Positions 26,082 through 35,733 of a stretch of 64,000 nucleotides of DNA are shown here, one piece after another. The notes under the pieces are model-generated. The model searched no databases. It saw only the letters and a program-made list of their open reading frames with translations, and was not told the DNA's origin. The DNA is from Caulifigura coniformis (GTDB lineage: Bacteria > Planctomycetota > Planctomycetia > Planctomycetales > Planctomycetaceae). The stretch lies in NCBI RefSeq assembly GCF_007745175.1, contig NZ_CP036271.1, positions 4,910,314-4,974,313 of the forward strand. Direction: 5' to 3'. A program made the position numbers and the translations under genes. How positions within the stretch are numbered: position 1 is the first letter of the stretch; every line of letters starts with the position of its first letter.

Positions 26082-28628
26082 CTAATCGACGTACAGGAAC
26101 TCGTTGGAGTTGAGCAGGACGTGGCAGAAGTCGACCAGGGCGGAGTCGACTTTCGCCAGGTCGGCGGGGCCGGCTTCTCCGCGGCGTTCGTAGATGAAGT
26201 TGACGGCCCGCTCGAGTTCGGGGACCGTGGCGTCGCGTGCCACGGCGAGGCGATAGGCGAGACGGACGCGGGAGTCTTCACCGCCGGGAGCTTCACGAAC
26301 GAGACGTTCGGCCAGAGTCTTTGCGCGGTCGAGCATCCAGTCGCCGTTGATCATGAACAGCGACTGAGTCGGGCTGGTGGTGGTGTTTCGTTCTCCGACG
26401 CTGCTGAAGCGTTCGGGGAAGTCAAACACGTCGAGCAGGGGATCGCGCTTGTTACGGACGACCTTCGTGTAGATCGAGCGACGCTTTTCCTGGATGTCGG
26501 TCCCTTCTCCGCCGGCGCGGACATCGAGTTCACCGGCGACCGCGAGAGCGGCGTCGCGAATCTGCTCGCCGCCCAGGCGGCGGACGGGGGCGTGCCAGAC
26601 GAGACGGTTCTGGGGATCGATCTCCTGGGCTTTCGCCATCACGGGCGTCATTCCGTTCCGGGCCTGGTCGTCGTCGGCCGAAAACGCGGCCTGACGATAG
26701 GCGGAGGAGAGGAGGATTTCGCGATGGATCGATTTCAGGCTCCAGCCGTTCTGGACCAGCCTGACGGCCAGCCAGTCGAGGAGGCCGGGATGCGAGGGGG
26801 CTTCGCCGAGCCGACCGAAGTCGCTGGGCGTGGCGACGAGACCCTTGCCGAAGTGCGACTGCCAGATGCGGTTGACGACGATCCGCGAGGTGAGGGGATG
26901 GTCGGGCTGGGCCAGCCAGCGGGCGAGGATCGTCCGGCGTCCGGAGGTGGAGGCGTTGTCTGCGGGGGGCGGAATGCGGGCGGGTTCCGGATCGATGACG
27001 GAGAGGAAGCCAGGATCGACGGGGCCCATCCGCTGCTTGTCGGGAATGAACACCACCGGTGCGGTCGGGCCAAACTCGGAAACGGTACGGGCCTGGGGCT
27101 GCTGCCGGGGCTTCAGCGAATCGAAGGTCGCGAGTTCTTCCTGGAGTTTCTTCCAGTCTTCCTTGTCCTTGCCCTTGAGCTTGGCCGCAAACCCTTCGGC
27201 CGCGCCGTCGACCTGCAGCTTCATCAGGGCGATGATCGGCTCATCTTCGGGGCGGCGTTCGCCATCGGGCTTGTTCCAGATGGCGCGGAACTCCTTGTCG
27301 AAGATCTGGAGGGCCCTGGTCGACGCTTCGGTGTAGCGGGCGGCCTTGAAGTCTTCGATGCGCTGGCGGACATCGGTAGTCGCTTCCATCCAGCCCTGCA
27401 TCGCCTTCGTGAAGTCGGCGTCGTAGGCGGCGGCCGGCAGTTCGTGATCCTGGAATGAGAGGCCCGAGAAGAAGGCCTGGAGGCGGAAGTAGTCTTTCTG
27501 GAGAACGGCGTCGAACTTGTGGTCGTGGCAGCGGGCACAGCCGACGCTGGTGGCGAGGAACACATCGCCGACGCAGTCGGTGATGTCGTTCAGCATGTCG
27601 CGCCACTGGCCGCGGACATCGCGCTGGTTGTATTCGTAGATCCCATGCCGGAGGAACCCGGTGGCGACGAGGGCCTCGGGGTTGTCCGGATCAATTTCGT
27701 CACCGGCGAGTTGTTCGGTGATGAAGCGGTCGTAGGGCTTGTCGTCGTTGAACGACTTCACGACGTAGTCGCGGTAGCGCCAGGCGGTGGGGCGATAGTC
27801 GTCCTGCTTGTAGCCATCGGACTCGGCGTAGCGGACGAGGTCGAGCCACTGGCGGGCCTGATGCTCGCCGAAACGGGGGCTGCGGAGGAGGCGATCGACG
27901 ACCTTCTCATAGGCCTCGGGGGATTCATCCGAAAGAAAGGCATCGAGTTCGGCCGGGGTGGGAGGGAGGCCGATGACGTCCTGCGTGACTCGGCGGAGCA
28001 GGGCCACTTTGCCAGCTTCCACCGAGGGGGAAATGCCGGCCTGGGCCAGCTTCTCGAGGATGAAGGCATCGACGGGATTTCGCACCCAGGGGCGATCCAG
28101 TCCGTGGGCCTTGCCGACGCTCGCATCGGCCTGAGAGACGTCGGGAGGAGTGACCGCTTTCGGAGGCTGATAGGCCCAATAGGCGCGGTCGGCGTCCGTG
28201 ATGCGTTCGACGGGGGCAGTCTTCACCGGCGCGGCGGCGTCGCCGTCGGGCCAGTAGCCGCCGCTGGTGACCCATTCCGTCAGGAGGGCGATTTCTTCCG
28301 GCGGGAGCTTGCCGCTCGGGGGCATCTCGAGGGTCTCGTAGTTGATCGCATCGACGATGAGGCTCTCGCCGGGCTTGCCGGGGACAAGCGCGGCGCCGCT
28401 GTCGCCTCCAGCGAGCATGGAAGCCTTCGTATCGAGCCGAAGGTTTCCGCTCTGCTTTTCGTCACCGTGGCATTTGAAGCAGCGGGCGGCCAGCAGGGGA
28501 CGGATGTGGGTTTCGAACGCCTTGCGCCGGGCGGCTTCGCGCTCGGCATCGGGAGTTTCTCCCAGGGCGCTGGAGCAGACGAGCGCTGCGACGACCATGA
28601 GTCCAAGGTGCATTCCGCATCGCAACAT
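26082..28628 (-). CDS. PSCyt1/DUF1549/DUF1553 planctomycete cytochrome protein
   Basis: An 848-residue exported protein with the classical planctomycete order: signal peptide (about 1-23), planctomycete cytochrome C domain PSCyt1 with heme-binding CxxCH in ARCFKCHGDEKQSG, PSCyt2/DUF1549 (ERITDADRAYWAYQPPK onward) and PSD1/DUF1553 with GFLRHGIYEYNQRDVRGQWR and, near the end, NTTTSPTQSLFMINGDWMLDRA. A second CxxCH (VGCARCHDHKFDAV) lies inside the DUF1549 part. Such proteins are abundant and lineage-specific; a role in periplasmic oxidation of polysaccharides or related electron transfer is often inferred but not proven. It is often next to a DUF1501 gene, which is absent here. Confidence 0.95.
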   Translation of the reverse strand: MLRCGMHLGLMVVAALVCSSALGETPDAEREAARRKAFETHIRPLLAARCFKCHGDEKQSGNLRLDTKASMLAGGDSGAALVPGKPGESLIVDAINYETLEMPPSGKLPPEEIALLTEWVTSGGYWPDGDAAAPVKTAPVERITDADRAYWAYQPPKAVTPPDVSQADASVGKAHGLDRPWVRNPVDAFILEKLAQAGISPSVEAGKVALLRRVTQDVIGLPPTPAELDAFLSDESPEAYEKVVDRLLRSPRFGEHQARQWLDLVRYAESDGYKQDDYRPTAWRYRDYVVKSFNDDKPYDRFITEQLAGDEIDPDNPEALVATGFLRHGIYEYNQRDVRGQWRDMLNDITDCVGDVFLATSVGCARCHDHKFDAVLQKDYFRLQAFFSGLSFQDHELPAAAYDADFTKAMQGWMEATTDVRQRIEDFKAARYTEASTRALQIFDKEFRAIWNKPDGERRPEDEPIIALMKLQVDGAAEGFAAKLKGKDKEDWKKLQEELATFDSLKPRQQPQARTVSEFGPTAPVVFIPDKQRMGPVDPGFLSVIDPEPARIPPPADNASTSGRRTILARWLAQPDHPLTSRIVVNRIWQSHFGKGLVATPSDFGRLGEAPSHPGLLDWLAVRLVQNGWSLKSIHREILLSSAYRQAAFSADDDQARNGMTPVMAKAQEIDPQNRLVWHAPVRRLGGEQIRDAALAVAGELDVRAGGEGTDIQEKRRSIYTKVVRNKRDPLLDVFDFPERFSSVGERNTTTSPTQSLFMINGDWMLDRAKTLAERLVREAPGGEDSRVRLAYRLAVARDATVPELERAVNFIYERRGEAGPADLAKVDSALVDFCHVLLNSNEFLYVD

Positions 28629-28726
28629 GCCGTCATCCTCAACTCAAGGGTGCGCACAGACCGGGGGCCGTGGGGCCGCACCGTGGAATCAAGGATAACC
28701 GTGGGATTGCCGGCGGGGAACAGATT

Positions 28727-29479
28727 TCAGCCCGGGCCGGGAGAGCTGAGGAGAAAGGCGAGGCCGAGACCGAACAACACGACCGAAACGGCTGCCCGGA
28801 GGAGGTCGGGGGAGGTTCTGGACAGACAGCGTTGCCCGATCGCAATTCCCGCGAGGACCGGCAGGAGCGAAACGGCCGTTGCGGTCAGCAGGGGCTCCGC
28901 GATCCGCCCGTCCGCCACAATGACGGCAAGACGCACGAGGCCCGATGCGAGGAAGATGGCGCTCAGGACGGCGACGACGCGATGGACGGGCCAGGGCCTG
29001 GAGTAGAGGTAGGCGACGAGGGGGGGGCCGCCAATGTTGAAGGCCCCGGTGAGCCAGCCGCTGAAGACGCCGATTGCGGTGGCGGTGGCGGTCGGCGCAT
29101 CGGCATCCCCGGCCGGGGCCTTGCGAAATCGCCGGCCGACGACGTCCCAGACGACCATCAAACAGATCGCGGCTCCGAGCCAGGGGCGGACGGAGTTTTC
29201 GGGGATCAAGGTTCGGAACTGGTAGCCCAGCGGAACGCCGACGCACGAGCCCAGAAGCAGGGGCAGGGTGCCCTGCGCGCGGAAGTGCTTCCGCGCGACG
29301 GCGATGTTCATCGACGTGACGACGACACCGACCATTGTGCAGAGGGTCTGAGCATCGCGGACGGGGAGCCAGAGCGGCAGGAGCCCCATGGCGGTCAGGC
29401 CGAAGCCAAATCCGGTAAGTCCCTGCAGGAAGGAGGCGATCGCCAGGCAGGCGGCGACAATCAGCAGCGTTGAGCTCAT
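28727..29479 (-). CDS. TauE/SafE-family membrane permease
   Basis: A 250-residue integral membrane protein with about eight hydrophobic segments. The TauE/SafE (DUF81) signature appears twice: FLQGLTGFGFGLTAMGLLPL near the N-terminus and GVFSGWLTGAFNIGGPPLVAYLYSR in the second half. The family exports small anions such as sulfite or sulfonates. The substrate here cannot be told. It lies downstream of the sialidase-like gene on the same strand and ahead of the PSCyt gene, but spacings do not require an operon. Confidence 0.88.
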   Translation of the reverse strand: MSSTLLIVAACLAIASFLQGLTGFGFGLTAMGLLPLWLPVRDAQTLCTMVGVVVTSMNIAVARKHFRAQGTLPLLLGSCVGVPLGYQFRTLIPENSVRPWLGAAICLMVVWDVVGRRFRKAPAGDADAPTATATAIGVFSGWLTGAFNIGGPPLVAYLYSRPWPVHRVVAVLSAIFLASGLVRLAVIVADGRIAEPLLTATAVSLLPVLAGIAIGQRCLSRTSPDLLRAAVSVVLFGLGLAFLLSSPGPG

Positions 29480-29551
29480 TGCGATGAACGCCGCCGCTCA
29501 GGCCTGCCTTGAAACCGATTCTGCAACCGACGCTGGCGGCGTCGGCAACGG

Positions 29552-30730
29552 CTATTCTGCATAGGGATGGACGACAGTGAAGTCGATACGCGTGGCTGAC
29601 TTGGTTCCAGCGTTGCCGGCTTCCCAGAGGATGCCGAGTTCGCCGTGTCCCGGGCGGACCTCGGCCATGTCGCTGTATGCCGAAGGGCCTTCGTGAATCA
29701 ATGGACCGTCGCGCCAGGTCTTCGTGTCGTCGGAGCTGAAACGGAGCCGCAGGTCTTTTCGACCGCCGCCGGAGGGGCCGTGATCATCGGGGCCGCAGAA
29801 GACGACGAGCGGATCCTTGCCGTTGTTCGTCATGCGCCAGAGCGAACACTGTACGACGGGCGGGTCGATGATCTCCGGCGCGGGTTTGAAGCCTTTCCAT
29901 TCGGCGGCTCCCGAGGGATCGAAGGACTGACCACCATCGGAACTCCAGGCTTCGGCGCGAGTTCCGGGCATCTTGCCGTTCTGGTCGCGGGTGTTGATGT
30001 AGAGCCGGCCGTCGCCGAGTTCGACGACGGTGGTTTCATTGGATTCGAGCGTGTCGTCGTAGAAGTCGTCGATGAGGCCCAGCCGCCAAGTTTTCCCGTG
30101 GTCGTCACTCAGAATCATCTGGACGCCGCAGGGGCCTTTGTCGCCGCCGGTGGCGCTGACGCGATGATCGGCGGGGATGACGAGGCGGCCGCGATGCTTG
30201 CCGTGGAGGAGCTGGATTGCGTGGCAGGGGCCGGTGGCATACCAGCCCCAGCCGGGCTTCTTGACGTCCCTGGTGATGTCGCGCGGCTTGGCCCATGTTT
30301 TTCCGTGGTCGTCGCTATAGGTGACGAACACGAAATCGTTCTCGACGGTGAACGGGAGCCACATGCGGCCGCGATGTTCGGGGTCGAGATGATCGACGAC
30401 GGGACAGGGATTGCCGATCGTGATCTCAGGGGGATTCTCGCCGAAGAGGGGCTTGAAGTCGTCGCTCTCCTGAACTTTCTCGAGGGGCCCCCAGGTGTTC
30501 CCGCCGTCGAGGGATCGTTTCATCACGAGATCGATTTCGCTCGCATCACCCCCGGTACGGGCTTCGCAGAAGGCGAGGAGGTTGCCGTTGGCTGCGAGGA
30601 CCAGGGCGGGGATGCGGAAGATCTTGTAACCGTCATCACCGTTCTTGAAGACGGTGGAGCGGACGGGGGCGGCCGCCAGCAACGGAGCCGCCGCAAACAG
30701 CAACAACAGCGTCGAGCACAAGCGCAGCAT
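29552..30730 (-). CDS. Secreted sialidase/BNR-repeat protein
   Basis: A 392-residue exported protein. The ATG at 30730 follows GGAG and begins a signal peptide (LCSTLLLLFAAAPLLAAA). The family FRIP motif (IFRIPALVLA) and several Asp boxes (SLDGGNTWG, SDDHGKTWA, SDDHGKTWR, SSDDTKTWR) define a six-bladed beta-propeller of the sialidase (GH33/BNR) group. The arginine triad of true sialidases is partly visible (the FRIP Arg, and Arg in the RHQ-type region cannot be confirmed). It may cleave sialic acid or other acidic sugars outside the cytoplasm, which fits a planctomycete that degrades glycans. Confidence 0.85.
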   Translation of the reverse strand: MLRLCSTLLLLFAAAPLLAAAPVRSTVFKNGDDGYKIFRIPALVLAANGNLLAFCEARTGGDASEIDLVMKRSLDGGNTWGPLEKVQESDDFKPLFGENPPEITIGNPCPVVDHLDPEHRGRMWLPFTVENDFVFVTYSDDHGKTWAKPRDITRDVKKPGWGWYATGPCHAIQLLHGKHRGRLVIPADHRVSATGGDKGPCGVQMILSDDHGKTWRLGLIDDFYDDTLESNETTVVELGDGRLYINTRDQNGKMPGTRAEAWSSDGGQSFDPSGAAEWKGFKPAPEIIDPPVVQCSLWRMTNNGKDPLVVFCGPDDHGPSGGGRKDLRLRFSSDDTKTWRDGPLIHEGPSAYSDMAEVRPGHGELGILWEAGNAGTKSATRIDFTVVHPYAE

Positions 30731-31092
30731 GTCGTCTCCAGAGTGATGGATCGGGGGCCAGTCTTTCACATTTGGTGAAAAATGCGAGTCGATCAGGGGC
30801 GGTCCGGGGCGGGCACGTTTTTCAACTGGAGGGGATGGAAAGGTTGTTGACGTCTGGAATGAGAGCAACAGGTGGCTCGACCCGCCGGCTAGCGCCTAGC
30901 GGCTCACGGGACGGCGCGTTCTGCCCTGCCGGATGTGAAATGCACGCCGGGCCTGGCGGCGGGCGGTGAGTTCGATTGCGAATCGCGCGTTCGTGCCTGT
31001 GTCGCCCTTTCAGGGCTGGATCGATCAAGATGAAACGCCAACCCAGGGCGTTGCCCTGGGCTCTGGTGTGAGGCCCTTTCAGGGCCAGTGCA
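30731..31092. other. Intergenic region
   Basis: No gene seen. About 30731-31000 has no feature I can support; the right part holds the three-hairpin repeat. Confidence 0.55.
31004..31086. repeat. Three-hairpin intergenic repeat
   Basis: Three hairpins in a row: GCCCTTTCAGGGC (31004-31016), CCCAGGGC-GTT-GCCCTGGG (31042-31060) and GGCCCTTTCAGGGCC (31072-31086). The first and third share the CCCTTTCAGGG core. The whole lies between the sialidase and glycosyltransferase genes, and the last hairpin is 7 bases from the glycosyltransferase stop. Confidence 0.85.
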
Positions 31093-32208
31093 TCAAGCCT
31101 GAGCGTGAGCGCCCTTGGCAAGTTCCTCGTAGACTGCTGCGTGGCGTTCAATCATTCGCGGGACGCTGAATTCGGATTGCATGCGGTCGCGGGCGGCGGT
31201 GGAGAGGGATTGCCGCAGGGCCGGATCCTGAAAGAGCTTGACCGAATACTGGGCGAAGGCGACGCCGTCGCCGACGTTGGCGAGATAACCGTGAACTCCG
31301 TGCGTGATGAGTTCGCGATTGGGGGGGATGTCGCTGGCGATGACGGGGGTGCCGGCGGCCATCGCTTCCATGAGGCTGTTCGACATGCCTTCAAAGCCGC
31401 TGCCGAGCCAGAACGCATCGAGATGGTGGATGAGGCTGGCCGCGTCGTCGCGGTGGCCGAGGAAGTTCACGAAGTCGGCGACTTCGACATCGCGGGCATG
31501 CTGCTGCAGATGCGCCCGTTCGGGGCCGTCGCCGATGATGAGCATGCGGGCAGTGGGTTCCGCCTGCCGCAAGACCTGCATCCCCCAGAGAAGGTCGTCG
31601 ACACGCTTCTGTTTTGCCAGGCGGCCGATGACTCCGACGAGTTTTGTTTCCGGAGTGAAGCCGAGGGAGTTCAGGAATTCGGCACGGGACGTTGTCGGCC
31701 GCGGTGGTGGAGTGACGGCATTTGGGATGACGGAGATGAGTGAGCGCGGGACGCCCTGCTGCTCGTAGAACGTGGCGACGCTTTCTGAGTTGCCGAGCAG
31801 GGCATCGGTGCAGCTGATCAGTCGTCGGTCGAGCCAGAGCTGCCAGCTGGCTTTCCAGGAGTCGACGCAGCGTTCGGAGACGACGGTTTTGAATGCGCGT
31901 CGCCTGGGGGTGGCGAGTCGGCCGTAGGCGTTGGCGGCGAAGAGCCAGGAATGGAGGATGTCGGGCGGGTTCTCGCGCAGGCGTTTCTTCAGGGTGCGGA
32001 GTGTGCGGGGATCGAACTTGCCGCGTTTGCCGAGGATGGTAACGGGGATGTCGGCGCGGTGGAGGTCGTCTTCGAGCGGGCCGGAGCGGGTGAGGACGAT
32101 GACTTCGGGCGCAATGCGGTCGCGGGGCAGTCCGGTGGCCAGAAGCACGAGCTGCTTTTCGGCGCCGGAGCGGTCGAGGGTCGGGATGAGGAAGGTGACG
32201 CGGAGCAA
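31093..32208 (-). CDS. Group 1 (GT4-type) glycosyltransferase
   Basis: A 371-residue enzyme starting at a TTG (32208), the only start that keeps the canonical N-terminus MLRVTFLIPTLDRSGAEKQL. The GT-B fold is shown by the first Rossmann-like part with the GAEKQLVLLA motif, the hinge VIPNAVTPPPR, GVIGRLAKQKRVDDLLWG and the donor-binding E-x7-E in GSGFEGMSNSLMEAMAAGTPVIASD. It transfers a sugar from a nucleotide donor, likely in surface polysaccharide or lipid glycan synthesis. No other polysaccharide genes are adjacent, so the acceptor is unknown. Confidence 0.93.
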   Translation of the reverse strand: MLRVTFLIPTLDRSGAEKQLVLLATGLPRDRIAPEVIVLTRSGPLEDDLHRADIPVTILGKRGKFDPRTLRTLKKRLRENPPDILHSWLFAANAYGRLATPRRRAFKTVVSERCVDSWKASWQLWLDRRLISCTDALLGNSESVATFYEQQGVPRSLISVIPNAVTPPPRPTTSRAEFLNSLGFTPETKLVGVIGRLAKQKRVDDLLWGMQVLRQAEPTARMLIIGDGPERAHLQQHARDVEVADFVNFLGHRDDAASLIHHLDAFWLGSGFEGMSNSLMEAMAAGTPVIASDIPPNRELITHGVHGYLANVGDGVAFAQYSVKLFQDPALRQSLSTAARDRMQSEFSVPRMIERHAAVYEELAKGAHAQA

Positions 32209-32447
32209 AGGGTGCCTGGGATCCGAAGAGATGTGGAAGGAGGGGGAACGGAGTACTGGGTACTCGGCAGGATTGGCGCAATGTCGGGAGTTCTACATGC
32301 TGCGACGGTGAAGTGAAGTCGTTGGCAACCTCTGGCCGGAGGCCAAATCAACGCCCTCAGCTCACGCGTCGACTCCACCGGAAGACCCGATGGTTCGGTC
32401 CTGACAGACCACTCAATCCATTCGTATTGCGACGGGTTCCAGTGATG

Positions 32448-33092
32448 TCACATTCGCCAACCTTTGGGACGGCGGGATCGAGTCCAGATTCGCCATGTCC
32501 TTGTCGTCACGATGCCAGTGCAGGGAAATGGTAGCTCGCGATACGATTCAAGAATCAAGACGTTCCCGTCGAACCGGCACGCAACATAGCGCTCACCAAT
32601 CGCGACGTTTGGATTCGGATTTGAAGATGTAAGTGTAAAGGCATTCTGGCCGAGCCACTCCCAGCGATGGTCACCAGGAAGGTCGAAGGCACTCCCTTTG
32701 GAGACGTGCCGCACGCGTGCCGAACCATCGGCCTCCAGCAGGATCCTGACCCATCCTTGGGGATCTTCCCAGCAGCCAATCAGGGCTTCCCGGTCGATGT
32801 CGCTGCGGGCACGATCATTCCGCCAGCGACATCGGAACGAGGGGTTGCGCCCTTGCAGGAGCTCATCAACATTGACCGAACGTCCACTGCTCGGCCAATG
32901 AATCGTCTGCTCGTTACGCAAGACGAACGCGCGGCGAGAGGAGTCGTCGAGATCGAACCAGGAAGGGTCTTCTCCGCATCGGACGACGACCCGGCTCCAG
33001 CTGCTTCGTTGCGATGTGTCGAGTTGACATTCCTCAAGTATGACAACGAGTGACCCAGCCACAATCTCGATGTCTAAGATCCGATATTCCAT
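32448..33092 (-). CDS. Hypothetical protein
   Basis: A 214-residue protein with no recognisable family. The ATG at 33092 is preferred to an upstream one because the first 16 residues of the longer form are basic and unlike a start region. It is Trp- and Arg-rich, without signal peptide or membrane segment, and looks largely beta-structured in the second half (ALIGCWEDPQGWVRILLEAD, then an RVRHVSKGSAFDL strand). Base composition is somewhat less GC-rich than the tdh gene that follows it closely (12 bases from its stop to the tdh gene end region). Possibly an acquired gene. Confidence 0.6.
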   Translation of the reverse strand: MEYRILDIEIVAGSLVVILEECQLDTSQRSSWSRVVVRCGEDPSWFDLDDSSRRAFVLRNEQTIHWPSSGRSVNVDELLQGRNPSFRCRWRNDRARSDIDREALIGCWEDPQGWVRILLEADGSARVRHVSKGSAFDLPGDHRWEWLGQNAFTLTSSNPNPNVAIGERYVACRFDGNVLILESYRELPFPCTGIVTTRTWRIWTRSRRPKGWRM

Positions 33093-33152
33093 GATCTGTT
33101 GACGCAATCGCAAGAAACGACGGGATCTCTCGCAGCCCAATAAAATCTGCTG

Positions 33153-34184
33153 TCAAAACTCTTTCCAGTCGAGGATGACTTTTCCGGACTGACCGGAGCG
33201 CATGACTTCGAAACCTTTTTCGAAGTCTCTGGCGTGGAAGCGGTGGGTGATGACGGGGGCGATATTGAGGCCGCCCTGGAGCATCACCGTCATCTTGTAC
33301 CACGTCTCGTACATCTCGCGGCCGTAGATGCCCTTGATCGTGAGCATGTTGAAGATGACGGTGTTCCAGTCGATCGCGACCTCTTTCTCGGGGATGCCGA
33401 GCATCGCAATTTTTCCGCCGTGGGCCATGTTGGCCAGCATGTCGCGGAAGGCCGTGGGATTGCCCGACATTTCGAGGCCGACATCGAAGCCTTCTTTCAT
33501 GCCGAGTTCCTTCTGGACGTCGGCCAGCTTCTCGGTGCGGACATCGACCACGCGGGTGGCTCCGAGTGTTTTTGCCAGGTTGAGCCGCCAGGGGTTCACA
33601 TCGGTGACGACGACGTAGCGGGCGCCGGCGTATTGGCAGATGGCGGCCGCCATGCAGCCGATCGGGCCGGCCCCCGTGATCAGGATGTCCTCTCCGAGGA
33701 GATCAAAGGACAGAGCGGTGTGAACGGCGTTGCCGAACGGGTCGAAGATGGAAGCGACATCGAGATCGATGCCGGGGGCATGATGCCAGACATTGGTCAT
33801 CGGGACGGAGATATATTCCGCGAAGGCTCCGGGCCGGTTGACGCCGATGCCCTTCGTGTCGGCACAGAGGTGCCGCCGGCCGGCGAGACAGTTGCGGCAA
33901 TGCCCGCAGACGACATGGCCTTCGCCGCTGACGATCTCGCCCGGGAAGAAGTCGTGGACGTTGGCCCCGACCTCGATGATCTCGCCGACGAACTCGTGGC
34001 CGACGACCATCGGGACGGGAATCGTTTTCTGGGCCCAGGCGTCCCAGTTGTAGATATGGACATCGGTGCCGCAGATTCCGGTGCGGTCGACGCGGATGAG
34101 GCAGTCGTTGATGCCGACCTTTGGCTCGGGAACATCCTCCAGCCAGAGACCTGGCTGGGCGTGCTTCTTGACGAGGGCTTTCAT
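33153..34184 (-). CDS. tdh: L-threonine 3-dehydrogenase
   Basis: A 343-residue zinc-dependent medium-chain dehydrogenase matching bacterial Tdh over its full length. The catalytic zinc ligands are in [10 protein letters not shown] and VGHEFVGE; the structural zinc cysteines are in [15 protein letters not shown]. The NAD-binding turn is [17 protein letters not shown], and [19 protein letters not shown] is a Tdh-typical block. It converts threonine and NAD+ to 2-amino-3-ketobutyrate, which a ligase (kbl) then splits to glycine and acetyl-CoA; no kbl gene lies nearby. The assignment to Tdh rather than another sugar or sorbitol dehydrogenase rests on the whole length and the [15 protein letters not shown] block. 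Confidence 0.93.
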   Translation of the reverse strand: MKALVKKHAQPGLWLEDVPEPKVGINDCLIRVDRTGICGTDVHIYNWDAWAQKTIPVPMVVGHEFVGEIIEVGANVHDFFPGEIVSGEGHVVCGHCRNCLAGRRHLCADTKGIGVNRPGAFAEYISVPMTNVWHHAPGIDLDVASIFDPFGNAVHTALSFDLLGEDILITGAGPIGCMAAAICQYAGARYVVVTDVNPWRLNLAKTLGATRVVDVRTEKLADVQKELGMKEGFDVGLEMSGNPTAFRDMLANMAHGGKIAMLGIPEKEVAIDWNTVIFNMLTIKGIYGREMYETWYKMTVMLQGGLNIAPVITHRFHARDFEKGFEVMRSGQSGKVILDWKEF

Positions 34185-34442
34185 GCGGCGTCGTGGGGAA
34201 TGAGCCGTTGGCAGGAAGGGAGTCGCTTGTCAGGAAGTAAGGAAGATACCGAGTTGGCCAGAAGGTTCGGTATCCAGGTTCTCTGCCATTTTTCGCAGGT
34301 GCGGGGTCTCAGGGGAGAGGTCGCGGCCTGCCGGCGGCCATCGCAATTCGCGGACGCTGTGGTCGGCGGGTAGACTGGGCTGCGGCTGAAACTGCGGGAC
34401 GCGAACGCCCGCGGCAGACCGGCTCTCGATTAGGACTGCACC

Positions 34443-35477
34443 ATGTCGCTGAGGCACGTAGTTGGCTTCTTTCTGTTCGTGGCGATGGCCATTCCCGCCT
34501 CCTGCCTGGTCGCTGAGGAGACCAACTCACGGCGGGTGACCGTGGACAATTTTGTTCGCGCGGAAACGGACATGTACTTCGGCCGCTTCGTGAATGAAGG
34601 GGGCTTCGGCAAGTTCAAACACGATCGCGAGCTGGCTTCGATCGACAACCAGACAGTGATCCGGTTGAACCGCGACACGCTGTATTCGTTTGGCGTGTTC
34701 GATCTGGATGCCTCGCCGGTGATTGTCACGCTGCCGGATGCGGGAAAGCGTTTCATGGCTCTGATGGTGATCAACCAGGATCACTACGTGCCAGAGGTGG
34801 TGTATGCGCCGGGGAGGCACACGTTTACGAGGGAGAAGGTTGGGACGCGTTATGTCGCTTTCGCGGTGCGGACGTTTGTCAACCCGGACGACGCGGCGGA
34901 TGTCAATGCGGTCCACGCCCTGCAGGATGCGATCAAGACGGAGCAGAAGCAGTTGGGGAAGTTCGTCGCGCCGACGTGGGATCCTGTTTCACACAAGAGA
35001 ATGCGCGACGCGCTGCTTGGCGTCGTCGAGGCGAACGGCGAGTTGAATTCGGCACGGATGTTCGGGAGCAAGGAGGAGGTCGACCCGGTGGAGCATCTCC
35101 TGGGCACGGCCGCGGGGTGGGGCGGGAATCCACGGGCCGACGCATTTTACTCGGGGGCGACTCCGGCCGAGAACGACGGGAAGACACCCTACGTCCTCGT
35201 CCTGAAAGACGTGCCTGTTGACGGGTTCTGGTCGGTGAGCGTGTACAACAAGGAGGGGTACTTCGAGAAGAACGCCCTGGGGGCCTACTCGCTGAACAAC
35301 ATCACTGCCAAGGCGGCGACTGACGGGACCGTCACGATCCGTTTCGGCGGCGATGAAAAGGGGACGAATTACCTGCCGATCGAGCCGGGCTGGAATTATC
35401 TGTTGAGGTTCTACCGTCCGCGGAGAACGCTGCTGGATGGCGAATGGAAGATTCCGCTGGCGGAACCTGTGAAATAG
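34443..35477 (+). CDS. Secreted DUF1254/DUF1214 protein
   Basis: A 344-residue exported protein (signal peptide about 1-24). An N-terminal DUF1254-type region (VNFV-like NFVRAETDMYFGRFV, then IDNQTVIRLNRDTLYSFGVFDL with the family Arg-Asp-Thr-Leu-Tyr block) is followed by a DUF1214 C-terminal half (GFWSVSVYNKEGYFEKNALGAYSLNN and FGGDEKGTNYLPIEPGWNYLLRFYRPR). The family is widespread, beta-rich and exported, of uncertain function, and is frequently found in planctomycetes and proteobacteria. No operon partner is obvious; the next gene is 250 bases downstream. Confidence 0.92.
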   Translation: MSLRHVVGFFLFVAMAIPASCLVAEETNSRRVTVDNFVRAETDMYFGRFVNEGGFGKFKHDRELASIDNQTVIRLNRDTLYSFGVFDLDASPVIVTLPDAGKRFMALMVINQDHYVPEVVYAPGRHTFTREKVGTRYVAFAVRTFVNPDDAADVNAVHALQDAIKTEQKQLGKFVAPTWDPVSHKRMRDALLGVVEANGELNSARMFGSKEEVDPVEHLLGTAAGWGGNPRADAFYSGATPAENDGKTPYVLVLKDVPVDGFWSVSVYNKEGYFEKNALGAYSLNNITAKAATDGTVTIRFGGDEKGTNYLPIEPGWNYLLRFYRPRRTLLDGEWKIPLAEPVK

Positions 35478-35624
35478 GCCGTCGGAGAAAGTTCCCTGGT
35501 CGTGAGCAGCGAGTGAGATGGGCTGCGAGCAAAGCAGTCGGATCTGTCCGCACGGGTGACTGTCGCGACCTGATCTCAATAGGCAGTCCTCACCGTATTG
35601 TGGCGACAAAATCTTAACAATTTC

Positions 35625-35653
35625 TTGACGGTTCCTTCGCGTGAGCGTAGGTT
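35625..35653 (+). promoter_or_regulatory. Possible sigma-70-type promoter
   Basis: TTGACG (35625-35630) is followed after 17 bases by TAGGTT (35648-35653). It lies 81 bases before the DUF1559 start at 35734. The -35 box is near consensus; the -10 box keeps only TA and the last T. Planctomycete promoters may differ, so this is tentative. Confidence 0.45.
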
Positions 35654-35733
35654 CGTTCCATGCCGTTTGACAGAGGGCATGGCCCGCTGAACGGCAGGTC
35701 TTTGTTCATTCCATAACTCGGGGGAGGATGGGA

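Noticed and set aside
26010-29006. Two long plus-strand frames (26010-27458 and 27519-29006) opposite the PSCyt and TauE genes
   Set aside because: Both are antisense to strongly supported genes and show no recognisable motif.
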